Source: Rikenellaceae bacterium
Lineage (GTDB): Bacteria; Bacteroidota; Bacteroidia; Bacteroidales; Rikenellaceae
Direction: 5' to 3'
Assembly: GCA_902363575.1 (NCBI GenBank)
Contig: CABJAJ010000001.1
Span: 565,768-629,767 of the forward strand
DNA length: 64,000 nt
This document shows, in pieces, positions 25,257 to 35,274 of this stretch (positions within the stretch are counted from its first letter, which is position 1; each line of letters opens with the position of its first letter). A program made the translations under genes and the position numbers. Under the pieces are notes generated by a model that saw only the letters and a list, made by a program, of their open reading frames with translations, searched no databases and had not been told where the DNA came from.

Positions 25257-26516
25257 ATGTACGGACTTGCCGACTGCAACAACTTCTACGCTTCGTGCGA
25301 ACGGGTGTTCGACCCTTCGCTCGCGGGGCGTCCCGTGGTCGTGCTCTCGAATAACGACGGCTGCGTGATCGCCCGCTCGAACGAAGCCAAAGCCCTCGGG
25401 ATCGGGATGGGCGTGCCCTATTTTCAGATCCGGGAGCTGGCCGCGCGCGGCGGCGTAGCGGTCTTCTCCTCCAATTTCGTGCTTTACGGGGATATGTCGG
25501 AGCGGGTGATGGACACCCTGCGGTCGCTGGTGCCCCGCACGGAGGTCTATTCCATCGACGAAGCATTTCTTTGCTTCGACCAGACGGACCCCCGCGCGCT
25601 CGGCGAGTTCGGTCGGCGGATTGCCCACACCGTGCGCCGCAACACGGGTATTCCCGTCAGCCTGGGCATCGCCCCCACCAAGACGCTGGCTAAGATCGCC
25701 AGCAAGCTCTGCAAACAATACCCCAAACTCGACGGCTGCTGCTGCATGTACCGACAGAAGGATATCGAAAAGGTGCTGCGCGGATTTCCCGTCGGCGACA
25801 TCTGGGGCATCGGCCGGCGCCATGCGGAGCGGCTGCGCCGCCGGGGTGTCGCAACGGCCTGGGATTTCACGCGGCTGACGCCCGAATGGGTGCGCCGCGA
25901 GATGGCCGTCACGGGCCTGCGGACGTGGCAGGAGCTGCGGGGCGAACCCTGTTTCGGGCTGGAGACCGCCCCCGTGCGCAAGCAGCAGATCTGCGTCTCG
26001 CGTACCTTCGCCCGCGACATCTCCGATCCCGAGGAGCTGCGCCGCGACCTGACGCTCTTCGCCGCCCGCTGCGGCGAGAAGCTGCGCGGACAGGGATCGC
26101 TCTGTTCCGAAGTGCGGGTTTTTCTGCTCACCAACCGTTTTCTGGCCGATGCCGAACCTCGCTACGATACGGCCCTTGCGCGGCTGCCCGTGCCGACGGA
26201 CAGCACGCTCGACCTGTCGCGCGAAGTCGGGACCCTGCTGCGGCGGATCGTCCGTCCGGGGACGGCCTACAAACGGGGCGGGGTGATCCTCTCCGAATTG
26301 CAGGGGGCCGACGGCGTGCAGGCGGACCTGTTCGATGCACCCGACCGGGCTCGCCACACCCGTCTGATGGAGACGATGGATCGCGTGAACCGGCGTTTCG
26401 GCCGCAACATGCTCTATGTCGCGGCACAGGGCCGCGACCCGTATGCCATGCACCGCGAGCACCTGAGTCCCGGCTATACGACCGACTGGAACGACATCAT
26501 TACCGTGCGGGTGTAG
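25257..26516 (+). CDS. umuC: UmuC-type Y-family DNA polymerase
   Basis: The 419-residue protein begins [20 protein letters not shown] (metal Asp and steric residues). The catalytic YSIDEAFL follows at about residue 98. It also has the [14 protein letters not shown] fingers/palm block, a helix-hairpin-helix region ([19 protein letters not shown]), and a C-terminal little finger plus DUF4113-like tail ([11 protein letters not shown]). It performs translesion synthesis with UmuD'. A 155-bp gap separates it from umuD. Confidence 0.95.
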   Translation: MYGLADCNNFYASCERVFDPSLAGRPVVVLSNNDGCVIARSNEAKALGIGMGVPYFQIRELAARGGVAVFSSNFVLYGDMSERVMDTLRSLVPRTEVYSIDEAFLCFDQTDPRALGEFGRRIAHTVRRNTGIPVSLGIAPTKTLAKIASKLCKQYPKLDGCCCMYRQKDIEKVLRGFPVGDIWGIGRRHAERLRRRGVATAWDFTRLTPEWVRREMAVTGLRTWQELRGEPCFGLETAPVRKQQICVSRTFARDISDPEELRRDLTLFAARCGEKLRGQGSLCSEVRVFLLTNRFLADAEPRYDTALARLPVPTDSTLDLSREVGTLLRRIVRPGTAYKRGGVILSELQGADGVQADLFDAPDRARHTRLMETMDRVNRRFGRNMLYVAAQGRDPYAMHREHLSPGYTTDWNDIITVRV

Positions 26517-26745
26517 CTTCCGCGCATGCGGGGCCCGGAGGGGCTTTTCCCTTCCTGCGGCAGCACGTCATGCCCGATTTACGCATCGTCTCCGATGGCG
26601 CGGGCTGCGGTGTTCCGCCCGGTCGCAAAACCGCCGGGAACGGTTCGCAGGCCGCGGGTGCTTTCGCTTTGGCATGGGATTTGTTTTTGTTTGAAGCAAC
26701 TGTGTCGGAGTACAGATCCGATTCAGTGAGGTTTCTTCATTTATT

Positions 26746-26822
26746 TAAGTTTGGGTTAGTAGTTTTAGGAGGGCAACCTCCGAGGGCAGGAGGCAATCGT
26801 GAGATTCCCTCCTGTTTTTTTA
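26746..26822 (+). ncRNA. Candidate small RNA with own promoter element and terminator
   Basis: The 500-bp gap between umuC and purB holds no gene. At 26746-26753 it has TAAGTTTG, a match to TAnnTTTG. Then comes a GGAGG-GCAA-CCTCC hairpin (26768-26781) and a second stem, CAGGAGG (26787-26793) with CCTCCTG (26808-26814), followed by seven T. This could be a roughly 60-nt RNA or just the umuC terminator preceded by a hairpin. No -33 box is evident. The remaining part of the gap (26517-26745, 26823-26942) shows nothing recognisable. Confidence 0.4.
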
Positions 26823-26942
26823 TGCGTGTCGGCGTGGGGCGCCGTCCGGTACGGAATCCATGCGCAAGGCGATTTTCCGGTCGTGCCCAGCCGGTTATCC
26901 GGCGGAAAAGTCCGGCCGAAACAGCCGGAACGAACGAAAACG

Positions 26943-26960
26943 GGCGGGCCTGAGCCCGCC
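26943..26960 (-). terminator. Terminator of purB
   Basis: GGCGGGC and GCCCGCC pair around CTGA. On the minus strand the hairpin is followed by CGTTTTCG, placing a short T-run after purB. It lies 56 bp beyond the purB stop. Confidence 0.7.
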
Positions 26961-27015
26961 TGGATAGGAATGGTTGCCGACCGGATGACCGGACGGTTTG
27001 CCCGGTTTCCTGCGC

Positions 27016-28362
27016 TTACTCGAATACCCCCGTATAGGTCTGCGGGGTGAGCGCCCGCAGCTCTTCGCGCACAGGCTCCGCGACGTCGAGCGTGTCGATG
27101 AACGCGCGGATCGATTCACGGGTGATCGCTGCGTTGGTGCGGGTGAGGGCTTTGAGGGCCTCGTAGGGCTTCGGATAGCCTTCGCGCCGCAGGATGGTCT
27201 GGATTCCTTCGGCTACCACGGCCCAGTTGCTTTCCAGGTCGCGGTCGAGCGCCTCGCGGTTGAGGATCACTTTGCCGAGCCCCTTTTGCAGCGCGTTGAG
27301 CGCGATGAGCGAATGGGCCACGGGTACCCCGACGTTGCGCAGCACGGTCGAGTCCGTGAGGTCGCGCTGCAGGCGCGACACGGGGAGCTTGCGTGCCAGA
27401 TGCTCGTAGAGGGCGACGGCGATGCCGAGGTTGCCTTCGGCATTCTCGAAGTCGATGGGATTGACCTTATGGGGCATGGCGCTCGATCCGACCTCGCCCG
27501 CCTTGATCCGCTGCTTGAAATACTCCATCGAAATATAGGTCCACATATCGCGGCACAGATCCGTCAGGATCGTATCGATGCGCTTGAGGCCGTCGAAGAG
27601 AGCCGCCAGGTCGTCGTAGTGTTCGATCTGGGTGGTGTAGCGCGAGCGCGTAAGCCCCAGCTTTTCGCCCACGAAGCGGTCGGCGAAAGCCGGCCAGTCG
27701 ATCGCGGGGTAGGCCGCGTGGTGGGCGTTGAAATTGCCCGTCGCACCCCCGAACTTCGCCGGTACCGGAACGGCTTTCAGCCGTGCGGTCTGCTTGTCGA
27801 GCCGCTCGACGAAGACCATGAGCTCCTTTCCCAGCCGGGTGGGGGATGCGGGCTGCCCGTGCGTGCGGGCGAGCATGGGCACCTCGTGCCATTCGGCCGC
27901 CATCGCCGCAAGCCGGTCGCGCAGGGCGGCGAGCGCAGGCAGATACGCCTGTTCGAGCGCCTCCCTGAGCGAGAGGGGCACGGCCGTGTTATTGATATCC
28001 TGCGAGGTGAGCCCGAAGTGGATGAATTCTGCGTAAGCGCCCAGCCCGAGCGGTTCCATCCGCTCTTTGAGGAAGTATTCGACGGCCTTCACGTCGTGGT
28101 TGGTCGTGGCCTCGATCGCCTTGACGCGCTCGGCGTCGGCCAGGCTGAAATCACGGTAGAGGCCGCGCAGGGCCTCCCGTGCGGCCGCATTGACCCCCTT
28201 GAGTTGGGGGAGCGGCAGCTCGCACAGGGCGATGAAATATTCGACCTCGACGCGGATGCGGTAGCGGATCAGTGCGTACTCGGAAAAATAATCGGCGAGT
28301 TGCCGCGTTGTATTGCCGTAACGACCGTCAACGGGTGATATGGCTTTCAGAAAGCTGGACAT
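27016..28362 (-). CDS. purB: Adenylosuccinate lyase
   Basis: The 448-residue protein has the fumarase-superfamily signature GSSAMPHKVNPIDFENAEGN, the catalytic His region TQIEHYDDLA, and HFGLTSQDINNTAVPL (the TSQD loop). It is the E. coli-type PurB by its N-terminus (AISPVDGRYGNTTRQLADYF). It cleaves SAICAR and adenylosuccinate in purine synthesis. It is a single gene on the minus strand with its own candidate promoter and terminator. Confidence 0.97.
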   Translation of the reverse strand: MSSFLKAISPVDGRYGNTTRQLADYFSEYALIRYRIRVEVEYFIALCELPLPQLKGVNAAAREALRGLYRDFSLADAERVKAIEATTNHDVKAVEYFLKERMEPLGLGAYAEFIHFGLTSQDINNTAVPLSLREALEQAYLPALAALRDRLAAMAAEWHEVPMLARTHGQPASPTRLGKELMVFVERLDKQTARLKAVPVPAKFGGATGNFNAHHAAYPAIDWPAFADRFVGEKLGLTRSRYTTQIEHYDDLAALFDGLKRIDTILTDLCRDMWTYISMEYFKQRIKAGEVGSSAMPHKVNPIDFENAEGNLGIAVALYEHLARKLPVSRLQRDLTDSTVLRNVGVPVAHSLIALNALQKGLGKVILNREALDRDLESNWAVVAEGIQTILRREGYPKPYEALKALTRTNAAITRESIRAFIDTLDVAEPVREELRALTPQTYTGVFE

Positions 28363-28387
28363 ACGTCGGAAGAGTTGATTTGCGGGT

Positions 28388-28395
28388 CAAAAATA
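28388..28395 (-). promoter_or_regulatory. Candidate -7 element of purB
   Basis: The minus strand reads TATTTTTG, matching TAnnTTTG, 25 bp before the purB ATG. No -33 box was recognised. Confidence 0.5.
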
Positions 28396-28447
28396 GCACT
28401 TTTCGGCGAGTTTTCCGGTATTGCTTCACGGAACGGCTAAATTTTTT

Positions 28448-28455
28448 TACCTTTG
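28448..28455 (+). promoter_or_regulatory. Candidate -7 element of the DUF4834-mlaE-mlaF unit
   Basis: TACCTTTG is an exact TAnnTTTG match, 35 bp before the ATG at 28491, and preceded by a T-run. It diverges from the purB promoter. Confidence 0.55.
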
Positions 28456-28490
28456 TTGCGGTGCAAACCGACTTTTAATCGTCGCATGCA

Positions 28491-28898
28491 ATGAATCTGT
28501 TTACAGCCATTCTGGACGGCGCGGTCGCGTTCGTAAGACGCAACCCGCTCTTTTGTCTGCTCATCCTCATGCTGGCGCTCTTCGCACCCTCGGTGCTGGG
28601 GGGCATCGCCATGTTCGTGCTATATTTCATCCTGGGCATCATCCTGCTCGTCGTTGTGCTCATGCTGGTTTTCCGCTGGCGCATCTACCGCCTGCGGCAG
28701 CAGGTGGAGGAGCAGTTCCGGCAGGGGGGAGGCCCCTCGGCAGGGGCTCCGTCCGGCGGCCGGGCCGCGGGGCGCGAGGGCGAGGTGAAGGTCTATAAGA
28801 CCCGCGCCGCCGCCGAGAAGCGCGTGAGCAGCCGTGTGGGGGATTACGTCGAATTCGAGGAGGTCGAAACCGAATCGGAAGAGGAGGACAACCGATAA
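28491..28898 (+). CDS. DUF4834 family membrane protein
   Basis: The 135-residue protein has an N-terminal hydrophobic stretch of two adjacent membrane helices (about residues 18-62). It continues with a basic linker, a Gly/Ala/Pro-rich stretch and a very acidic C-terminus (VEFEEVETESEEEDN). The layout matches the Bacteroidetes DUF4834 family, function unknown. It is 11 bp upstream of the MlaE-like permease. A link to lipid transport is suggested by position only. Confidence 0.75.
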   Translation: MNLFTAILDGAVAFVRRNPLFCLLILMLALFAPSVLGGIAMFVLYFILGIILLVVVLMLVFRWRIYRLRQQVEEQFRQGGGPSAGAPSGGRAAGREGEVKVYKTRAAAEKRVSSRVGDYVEFEEVETESEEEDNR

Positions 28899-28909
28899 GG
28901 GCTGTGGGG

Positions 28910-29665
28910 ATGTTCGGTTTTCTGGAGAGGACTTTCGGGCTGATCGGCCGCTATTTCATCCTGATGGGCAAGGTCTTTTCCCGTCCCGAGAAGGCGAGCA
29001 TCTACCGCCGCCGCATCGTTTACGAAATGGAATCTCTGGGCCTGAATTCGATCGGGCTGACGGCCATCATCTCGGTTTTCATCGGCGCGGTCATCACCCT
29101 GCAAATGTCGATCAACCTCCAGTCGCCCTTTATTCCGAAATACATCATCGGCTATGCCACGCGCGAGACTATGATCCTGGAATTTTCCTCGACGGTCGTC
29201 GCACTGATCCTCGCGGGCAAGGTCGGCTCGAACATCGCCTCCGAGATCGGGACGATGCGCATTACCGAGCAGATCGACGCGCTGGAGATCATGGGGGTCA
29301 ATTCCGCCTCCTACCTGATCCTTCCGAAGATCGTCGCCACGGTGCTCTTCTTCCCCTTTCTGACGATCCTCTCGATCCTGATCGGCGTGGCCGGCGGCTG
29401 GCTCATCTCTGCGCTCACGGGCATCATGATTCCAGACGACTACGTGCAGGGGCTGCTTTACGATTTCAAGCCCTACTCGATCGTCTATACGCTGATTAAG
29501 ATTGCCGTCTTCGGCTACATCATCACCTCCGTGTCGGCCTTTTACGGCTATTACGCCAAGGGCAATTCGCTCGAAGTGGGCGCCGCCTCGACGCGCGCGG
29601 TGGTCGTCAGCTCGGTGGTCATCATGATCTTCAACCTTATTCTCACGCAAATTCTGCTCATATGA
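28910..29665 (+). CDS. MlaE-type ABC permease (lipid asymmetry)
   Basis: The 251-residue protein has the MlaE domain: IYRRRIVYEMESLGLNSIGL, VGSNIASEIGTMRITEQIDA (coupling region) and VSAFYGYYAKGNSLEVG. It has five or six membrane helices. It partners the ATPase encoded next, with which it overlaps by 4 bp (ATGA). No MlaD gene lies beside them in the window. ATG at 28910 is preferred to a GTG at 28904. Confidence 0.93.
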   Translation: MFGFLERTFGLIGRYFILMGKVFSRPEKASIYRRRIVYEMESLGLNSIGLTAIISVFIGAVITLQMSINLQSPFIPKYIIGYATRETMILEFSSTVVALILAGKVGSNIASEIGTMRITEQIDALEIMGVNSASYLILPKIVATVLFFPFLTILSILIGVAGGWLISALTGIMIPDDYVQGLLYDFKPYSIVYTLIKIAVFGYIITSVSAFYGYYAKGNSLEVGAASTRAVVVSSVVIMIFNLILTQILLI

Positions 29666-30420
29666 TCCGCGCCGAGCACATCGTCAAGTCGTTCGAGGGC
29701 CGCACGGTGCTCAAGGACATCACCGTCGAGTTCGAGACGGGAAAGACCAACCTGATTATCGGCAAGAGCGGCTCGGGCAAGACCGTGCTTCTGAAGAGCC
29801 TGGTGGGGCTCCACGAGATCGACTCGGGCAGCGTGTGGTACGACGGGGTGAATTTCACGGCGCTGGGCTTCCGCGAGCGCAAGACTATCCGCAAGGACAT
29901 CGGCATGATCTTCCAGGGCGGGGCGCTGCTCGACTCCTCGACCGTTGCGGAGAATGTCAAACTGCCGCTTGACCTGTTCACCGACCGCAGCGAAGCCGAG
30001 AAGCGCGAGCGGGTCGATTTCTGCCTGCGCCGCGTGCGGCTGGAGGGGGCCGACAACCTCTATCCCGCCGAGCTGAGCGGCGGCATGACCAAGCGCGTGG
30101 CCATCGCCCGGGCCATCGTGATGAATCCCAAATACCTCTTCTGCGACGAGCCCAATTCGGGACTCGATCCCCAGACTTCGATCGTGATCGACAACCTGAT
30201 CCATGAGATTACCCGCGAGTATAATATTACCACCATCATCAACACGCACGATATGAATTCCGTGCTGGAAATTGGCGAGAAGATTGTATTCATCTACGAG
30301 GGACAGAAGTGGTGGGAAGGCGACAAGGACCGCATCCTGCATGCCGACAACCGGGAACTCAACGATTTCGTCTTCGCTTCGGCCATGGCCAAACGCGCCA
30401 AACGGGCCGTCAATACCTGA
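29662..30420 (+). CDS. MlaF-type ABC transporter ATP-binding protein
   Basis: The 252-residue ATPase has Walker A IGKSGSGKTVLLKSL, a Q-loop GMIFQGGALLDSSTV, the signature ELSGGMTKRVAIARA and Walker B YLFCDEPNSGLDP. The GGAL-DS Q-loop and GGM-KR signature are those of MlaF/Ttg2A proteins. It powers phospholipid movement between membranes with the permease upstream. Confidence 0.93.
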   Translation: MIRAEHIVKSFEGRTVLKDITVEFETGKTNLIIGKSGSGKTVLLKSLVGLHEIDSGSVWYDGVNFTALGFRERKTIRKDIGMIFQGGALLDSSTVAENVKLPLDLFTDRSEAEKRERVDFCLRRVRLEGADNLYPAELSGGMTKRVAIARAIVMNPKYLFCDEPNSGLDPQTSIVIDNLIHEITREYNITTIINTHDMNSVLEIGEKIVFIYEGQKWWEGDKDRILHADNRELNDFVFASAMAKRAKRAVNT

Positions 30421-30498
30421 ATACCCGGCATCGCGTGCGGGGGTGGTGCATGGCGGGAAAGCGAGGTATTTAAAATTTTTTAATTTTGTATTTTTATA

Positions 30499-30530
30499 TT
30501 TGCGGAATCGATAGAAAGTGTTTACTTTTG
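30499..30530 (+). promoter_or_regulatory. Full Bacteroidetes-type promoter of gapA
   Basis: TTTG (30499-30502), a 20-bp spacer, then TACTTTTG (30523-30530). This is an exact match to TTTG-N19-21-TAnnTTTG. It lies 48 bp before the gapA ATG and gives a leader of about 40 nt. Confidence 0.85.
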
Positions 30531-30548
30531 TGTCGCAAACGGATTTGA

Positions 30549-31592
<1,044 letters not shown>

Positions 31593-31611
31593 CGCATCCG
31601 ACCGACTGTAC

Positions 31612-31643
31612 AAAAGGCTCCCGCCATTTGGCGGGAGCCTTTT
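31612..31643. terminator. gapA terminator
   Basis: AAAAGGCTCCCGCC and its exact complement (31612-31625 with 31630-31643) enclose ATTT. A-run and T-run flanks make it usable in both directions. It lies 19 bp after the gapA stop. Confidence 0.9.
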
Positions 31644-31697
31644 CCGTGTGGAGGGAACGCCGGGCGGAGGCCGTGCACAGCAGTGCGCGGATGAAAC

Positions 31698-31726
31698 AAA
31701 CGGCAGGAGTATCGCTCCTGCCGTTT
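31698..31726. terminator. Bidirectional hairpin terminator
   Basis: A perfect 12-bp stem (31698-31709 with 31715-31726), AAACGGCAGGAG and its complement, encloses a 5-nt loop. It probably ends the lipoprotein transcript coming from the minus strand, and forms a second barrier after gapA. Confidence 0.7.
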
Positions 31727-31789
31727 CCTGTGTCCTGTATCCTGTGTCTGGTGTTGGGTATCTGGTGTCTGTTATTCGGTATCTGTGTG
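31727..31789. repeat. Degenerate heptanucleotide-period repeat
   Basis: About nine units of 7 bp, starting CCTGTGT CCTGTAT CCTGTGT and continuing as CTGGTGT and GGTAT variants, run without coding meaning between the terminator and the lipoprotein gene. It is an old, drifted tandem array by appearance. Confidence 0.6.
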
Positions 31790-31835
31790 TCCGGTGTCCG
31801 GCCCTGACGCGCTGGCTACGGCGTATTCGTGCGGA

Positions 31836-32729
31836 TTATTCGATCGGGTTGCCCGCCGGATCCGTTTTGAAGAGCCTCTCTCGGCCTGCTGCCCTGTCCT
31901 CGACCTTGAGCACATAGGCCGCCACAATCCCTTTGTAGTTCTCGTAACGGCTCAGAGCGTCCCATGCACCGGTATCTGGGGCCAGCGCAAGCAGGGTTTC
32001 CAGGACGGGTTCCGGAAGCTGCTCGGGCTCTTCGATCCCGGCCACGCAGACCAGGAACGTGTAATTGGCGTCGAACAGGAGCTCTTTTCGCTCGTCCGCG
32101 TGGAAGATTTCGACTTCGTAATAGAGCACCCCCTGCCGGTCTTCGATCTCGAAGTCGGCGATGACCGCCCCCGGATAGTGGGTGTCTGCGAAATCGAGGA
32201 GGGCCTGCGGACACGGCTGAATCCGGGTGCCGTCTCCCGGCCCCTGGCGATGCTCCTTGTCGGACAGCAGCATGCCGTCGGCGGCATAGGTGAATTGCCT
32301 TGCCGCGTCTGGGCATGCGACTCCGAGCCGGTAAACCGGTTCGCGGTCGGCATAGGTGAGCCGGTCGATTTCATCCGGGCGACAGCCGGCGGCGTAGTAG
32401 GGGGAGGTGCGCCATGACTCCAGGACGGCGGGCGCTTCGAGGGCGAGCTGTTCCGCCGTGAGGTCGATCTCCGTAAGGGCGCAGGCGCCGTTTCCCGGCG
32501 CATACCATGCGCTGTGGCGCTGCGGTGTCGCGAACGAGAACACCGCCACGTCATAAGCGTGGATTTTACCCCACGACACCTCCCGGGCATCGGGGAAGCG
32601 GGCCATGAAAGCGCTCAGCACAGCGGGCGACGGCTCTCCGGTTGCCTCGTGCTCCTCCTTCTGGCAGCCGCTCAGAAAGAGGGCGCAGGCCAGGAGCAGG
32701 ACGCAAGCCGCTATGCTCTGTCGTGTCAT
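31836..32729 (-). CDS. Secreted lipoprotein with PepSY-like repeats
   Basis: The 297-residue protein has a lipoprotein signal (residues 1 to about 22, LFLSGC, lipid Cys followed by QKEEHE). The mature part has repeats of the Bacteroidetes PepSY-like type: AFMARFPDAREVSWGKI, then LLDFADTHYPGAVIADFEIE, each followed by a beta-strand pair. I take ATG at 32729 because the signal peptide starts there, rather than 32759. Function unknown; such proteins are periplasmic or surface-exposed. The gene is alone on the minus strand. Confidence 0.75.
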   Translation of the reverse strand: MTRQSIAACVLLLACALFLSGCQKEEHEATGEPSPAVLSAFMARFPDAREVSWGKIHAYDVAVFSFATPQRHSAWYAPGNGACALTEIDLTAEQLALEAPAVLESWRTSPYYAAGCRPDEIDRLTYADREPVYRLGVACPDAARQFTYAADGMLLSDKEHRQGPGDGTRIQPCPQALLDFADTHYPGAVIADFEIEDRQGVLYYEVEIFHADERKELLFDANYTFLVCVAGIEEPEQLPEPVLETLLALAPDTGAWDALSRYENYKGIVAAYVLKVEDRAAGRERLFKTDPAGNPIE

Positions 32730-32920
32730 CGTCTTGTGGTTTATTCGGTTTGCATCCAAAGTCGTAACAATTCCGTTTCCGTTCCGAAGCCCGTTTCAAA
32801 ATCTCAGTCTGTGTCCTCGTGCGGTTCGCGGTTCGCATCCGGCCCTCAGCGTTTTCGAGGCCCCGCAGCGTACTTCGAGGCCCCTCGTCGTATCTGGCGG
32901 CGCCGCTTCGGGGCGAGCGC

Positions 32921-33322
32921 TCATGCCGTTACCGTGAGCACCCTGGAGATGCCCGACCACTGATTGACCGGGTATTTCTGCGAAAGCAGGGTCGCGCCGT
33001 TGCGCGTGATGCGCAGACGCAGCTCGAAAGGGCGCGTATCGGCGATCTCGCAGCCGTCGGGCAGCGTGTGCGGGACGACATAGAGGTACAGCTCGATCCG
33101 GTGGCAGGGCATCGTGCGCAGCACCATCCGCCGCTCGGCCGGGTAATCCGCGGGGGGCTGTCCCATGCAGGCCCCCACTTCGGCTATGCGGTCCTCGGCC
33201 GAGGCGAAGCCGATGCGCTCGCCTGCGGCGTCGTAACAGCCGCACATGAGCGCTACGTTGTAGCGCCACCACCCGGGGAAGGCGCTGCTGACCTCCACCT
33301 TGAATCCGCCCTCGGTTTCCAT
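32921..33322 (-). CDS. Hypothetical cytoplasmic protein
   Basis: This 133-residue protein is not one I recognise. It has no signal peptide or membrane helix. It is rich in predicted beta strands (HRIELYLYVVPHTL, FELRLRITRNGATLL), and has a Cys-rich patch MCGCYDAAG. It reads as a single small beta domain. A TATCTTTG element lies at 33330-33337, so either the promoter is almost leaderless or translation begins at a later Met. The 191 bp between it and the upstream-read lipoprotein gene show nothing else. Confidence 0.6.
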   Translation of the reverse strand: METEGGFKVEVSSAFPGWWRYNVALMCGCYDAAGERIGFASAEDRIAEVGACMGQPPADYPAERRMVLRTMPCHRIELYLYVVPHTLPDGCEIADTRPFELRLRITRNGATLLSQKYPVNQWSGISRVLTVTA

Positions 33323-33329
33323 CTTGCCA

Positions 33330-33337
33330 CAAAGATA
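33330..33337 (-). promoter_or_regulatory. Candidate -7 element of the 32921-33322 gene
   Basis: The minus strand reads TATCTTTG, an exact TAnnTTTG match, 7 bp before the ATG at 33322. This leaves almost no leader. Confidence 0.45.
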
Positions 33338-33398
33338 ATGAAAAAATCGAAACAGCCGCCGTGCGGCCGCACCGATCCTGCTAAAACTGTGCTAAATC

Positions 33399-33429
33399 TT
33401 TGCACTTATCTGAATTTTTCATAACTTTG
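33399..33429 (+). promoter_or_regulatory. Promoter of the DUF177-rpmF-plsX-fabH operon
   Basis: TTTG (33399-33402), a 19-bp spacer and TAACTTTG (33422-33429) match the Bacteroidetes consensus fully. It is 18 bp before the DUF177 ATG. Confidence 0.85.
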
Positions 33430-33447
33430 CGTCCTAAATGCGCTCGA

Positions 33448-34011
33448 ATGGACGTCGCCGAACTTTATACGATCCCCTACAAATCGCTTGAGAACGGGGA
33501 ACATACGTTGGAATTCCGTTTCGACGACAGCCTGTTCGCCGCCTACGAGAACACCGACATCCGGCATGCCCAGGGGCGGGTCGGGGTTACGCTCCTGCGT
33601 TCGGCGTCGATGCTCGAGCTGAAGGTGAGCATCCGCGGCAGCGTGGTGGTCGCCTGCGACCGCTGCCTGGACGACTGCACGGTGCCCGTGGAGTTCGACG
33701 GGACGCTGGTGGTGAAGTTCTCCGACGAGGTGAGCGACTACGACGGCGAGGTGATGTGGCTTTCGCCCTACGCAGGCAGCGTGGACCTGACGCAGTACGT
33801 GTACGAGAGCATCCTGCTGTCGCTTCCCTACCAGCGGGTGCATCCCGACGGGGAGTGCGATCCCGAGATGCTCGGCCGCTTTCGGATCGTCACGGGCGAG
33901 GAGTTCGACCGCCTGGAGCAGCAGGCCGGCTCGCAGGGCGGTGCCATGCGGGGGTTGGCCGATCTGCGCCGCCGGATGGAAGAGTCGCACGGCGGGGAAA
34001 ACGAGGAATGA
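33448..34011 (+). CDS. DUF177 (YceD-type) protein
   Basis: The 187-residue protein has the DUF177 Cys pair in VVVACDRCLDDCTVPVEF and the acidic EVSDYDGEVMWL stretch. The YceD family precedes rpmF in most bacteria and is tied to 23S rRNA/ribosome assembly. Its context here (rpmF, plsX, fabH) is the standard one. I chose ATG 33448, just after the promoter. Confidence 0.9.
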   Translation: MDVAELYTIPYKSLENGEHTLEFRFDDSLFAAYENTDIRHAQGRVGVTLLRSASMLELKVSIRGSVVVACDRCLDDCTVPVEFDGTLVVKFSDEVSDYDGEVMWLSPYAGSVDLTQYVYESILLSLPYQRVHPDGECDPEMLGRFRIVTGEEFDRLEQQAGSQGGAMRGLADLRRRMEESHGGENEE

Positions 34012-34047
34012 AAAGGTTAATTTGAAAAACTATAAATTTTTTGTAAA

Positions 34048-34233
34048 ATGGCACATCCTAAACACAAAGTCTCGTCAACCCGGCGTGATAAGAGAAGAAC
34101 CCACTACAAGGCTGTCGTTCCGACGGTCGTAAGCTGCTCGAACTGCGGCGCGTCGGTGCTCTACCACCGCGTCTGCCCCGAATGCGGCTTTTACCGCGGT
34201 AAGCTGGCCATCGAGAAGAAAGCGGCCGAGTAA
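34048..34233 (+). CDS. rpmF: 50S ribosomal protein L32
   Basis: The 61-residue basic protein begins MAHPKHKVSSTRRDKRRTHY. It carries a zinc ribbon CSNCGAS and CPECGFYRGK. Length and composition are as expected. It is 36 bp after the DUF177 gene. Confidence 0.98.
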   Translation: MAHPKHKVSSTRRDKRRTHYKAVVPTVVSCSNCGASVLYHRVCPECGFYRGKLAIEKKAAE

Positions 34234-34249
34234 CAGGGCTTTCTCCGGG

Positions 34250-34279
34250 GATGCACCCGATTCAGGTGCGTCTTTTTTT
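34250..34279 (+). terminator. Hairpin with T-run after rpmF
   Basis: GATGCACC (34250-34257) pairs with GGTGCGTC (34265-34272), one G-U pair, followed by seven T. It may be a partial terminator that lowers read-through into plsX, which starts 33 bp later. Confidence 0.65.
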
Positions 34280-34311
34280 ATGGATGGAATTACTAACCAA
34301 ATCTCACGATT

Positions 34312-35262
34312 ATGTTAAGGATAGGGGTTGATGCCATGGGCGGGGATTTCGCTCCCGAGGCTGCCGTCCGCGGCGCCGTCATGGCACTCGAGCAGATGGG
34401 AGGCGACAGCCAGATCGTGCTTTTCGGCGACAGGGATCGCATCCTGGAGGTACTCGCACAGGAGGGCTGCCCGGCCGACCGTTTCGACATCGTGCCGACC
34501 ACGGAGGTGATCGAAATGGGCGACCATCCCGCCAAGGCTTTCCAGCAGAAGGCCGACTCGAGCATCACCGTCGGCTTCGGCCACCTGGCCAAAGGGCTGA
34601 TCGACGGCTTCGCCAGCGCCGGCAGCACGGGAGCCATGATGGTCGGCTCGATGGCCGTGATCCGTCCCATCGAGGGGGTCGTCCGCCCCGCTATATCCTC
34701 TGTCGTGCCCACCATCGCGGGCCGGCCGGCCCTGCTGCTCGACGTGGGGCTCAACGTGGACTGCAAACCCGAGGTGCTCCTGCAATACGGCCTGATCGGT
34801 TCGGTTTACGCCGAAGCGGTGCTGGGTATCGAGCGTCCCCGCGTGGCGGTGCTCAATATCGGAGAGGAGGAGACCAAGGGCAACGCCCAGAGCAAGGCGA
34901 CCTACGAACTGATGAAGGAGCAGGACCGCTTCTGCTTCGCGGGCAACATTGAGGGGTCGCACCTCTTTTCGGGCAAGGTGGCCGACGTGATCGTCTGTGA
35001 CGGTTTCGTGGGCAACACGGTGCTCAAGATGGCCGAGGGGCTCTACCGCATCAACAGCGTGCTCGGCTGCAACGACAACCCGTTCTGGCGCTCGATGAAC
35101 TACGAGCTGGTGGGCGGCACGCCCGTGCTGGGGGTCAATGCCACGGTCATCATTGGCCACGGATGCTCGACCCCGCTGGCTATCAAGAGCATGATCTGCT
35201 CCACGCGGCAATGCGTCAAGGCCGACCTGACGGGCAGGCTGCAGCACGCATTCAATCATTAA
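34312..35262 (+). CDS. plsX: Phosphate acyltransferase PlsX
   Basis: The 316-residue protein begins MLRIGVDAMGGDFAPEAAVR, with SAGSTGAMM and CDGFVGNTVLKMAEGL further on. It makes acyl-phosphate from acyl-ACP for phospholipid synthesis. It is 12 bp upstream of fabH, with which it is usually paired. Confidence 0.97.
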   Translation: MLRIGVDAMGGDFAPEAAVRGAVMALEQMGGDSQIVLFGDRDRILEVLAQEGCPADRFDIVPTTEVIEMGDHPAKAFQQKADSSITVGFGHLAKGLIDGFASAGSTGAMMVGSMAVIRPIEGVVRPAISSVVPTIAGRPALLLDVGLNVDCKPEVLLQYGLIGSVYAEAVLGIERPRVAVLNIGEEETKGNAQSKATYELMKEQDRFCFAGNIEGSHLFSGKVADVIVCDGFVGNTVLKMAEGLYRINSVLGCNDNPFWRSMNYELVGGTPVLGVNATVIIGHGCSTPLAIKSMICSTRQCVKADLTGRLQHAFNH

Positions 35263-35274
35263 ACCGAACAACTG

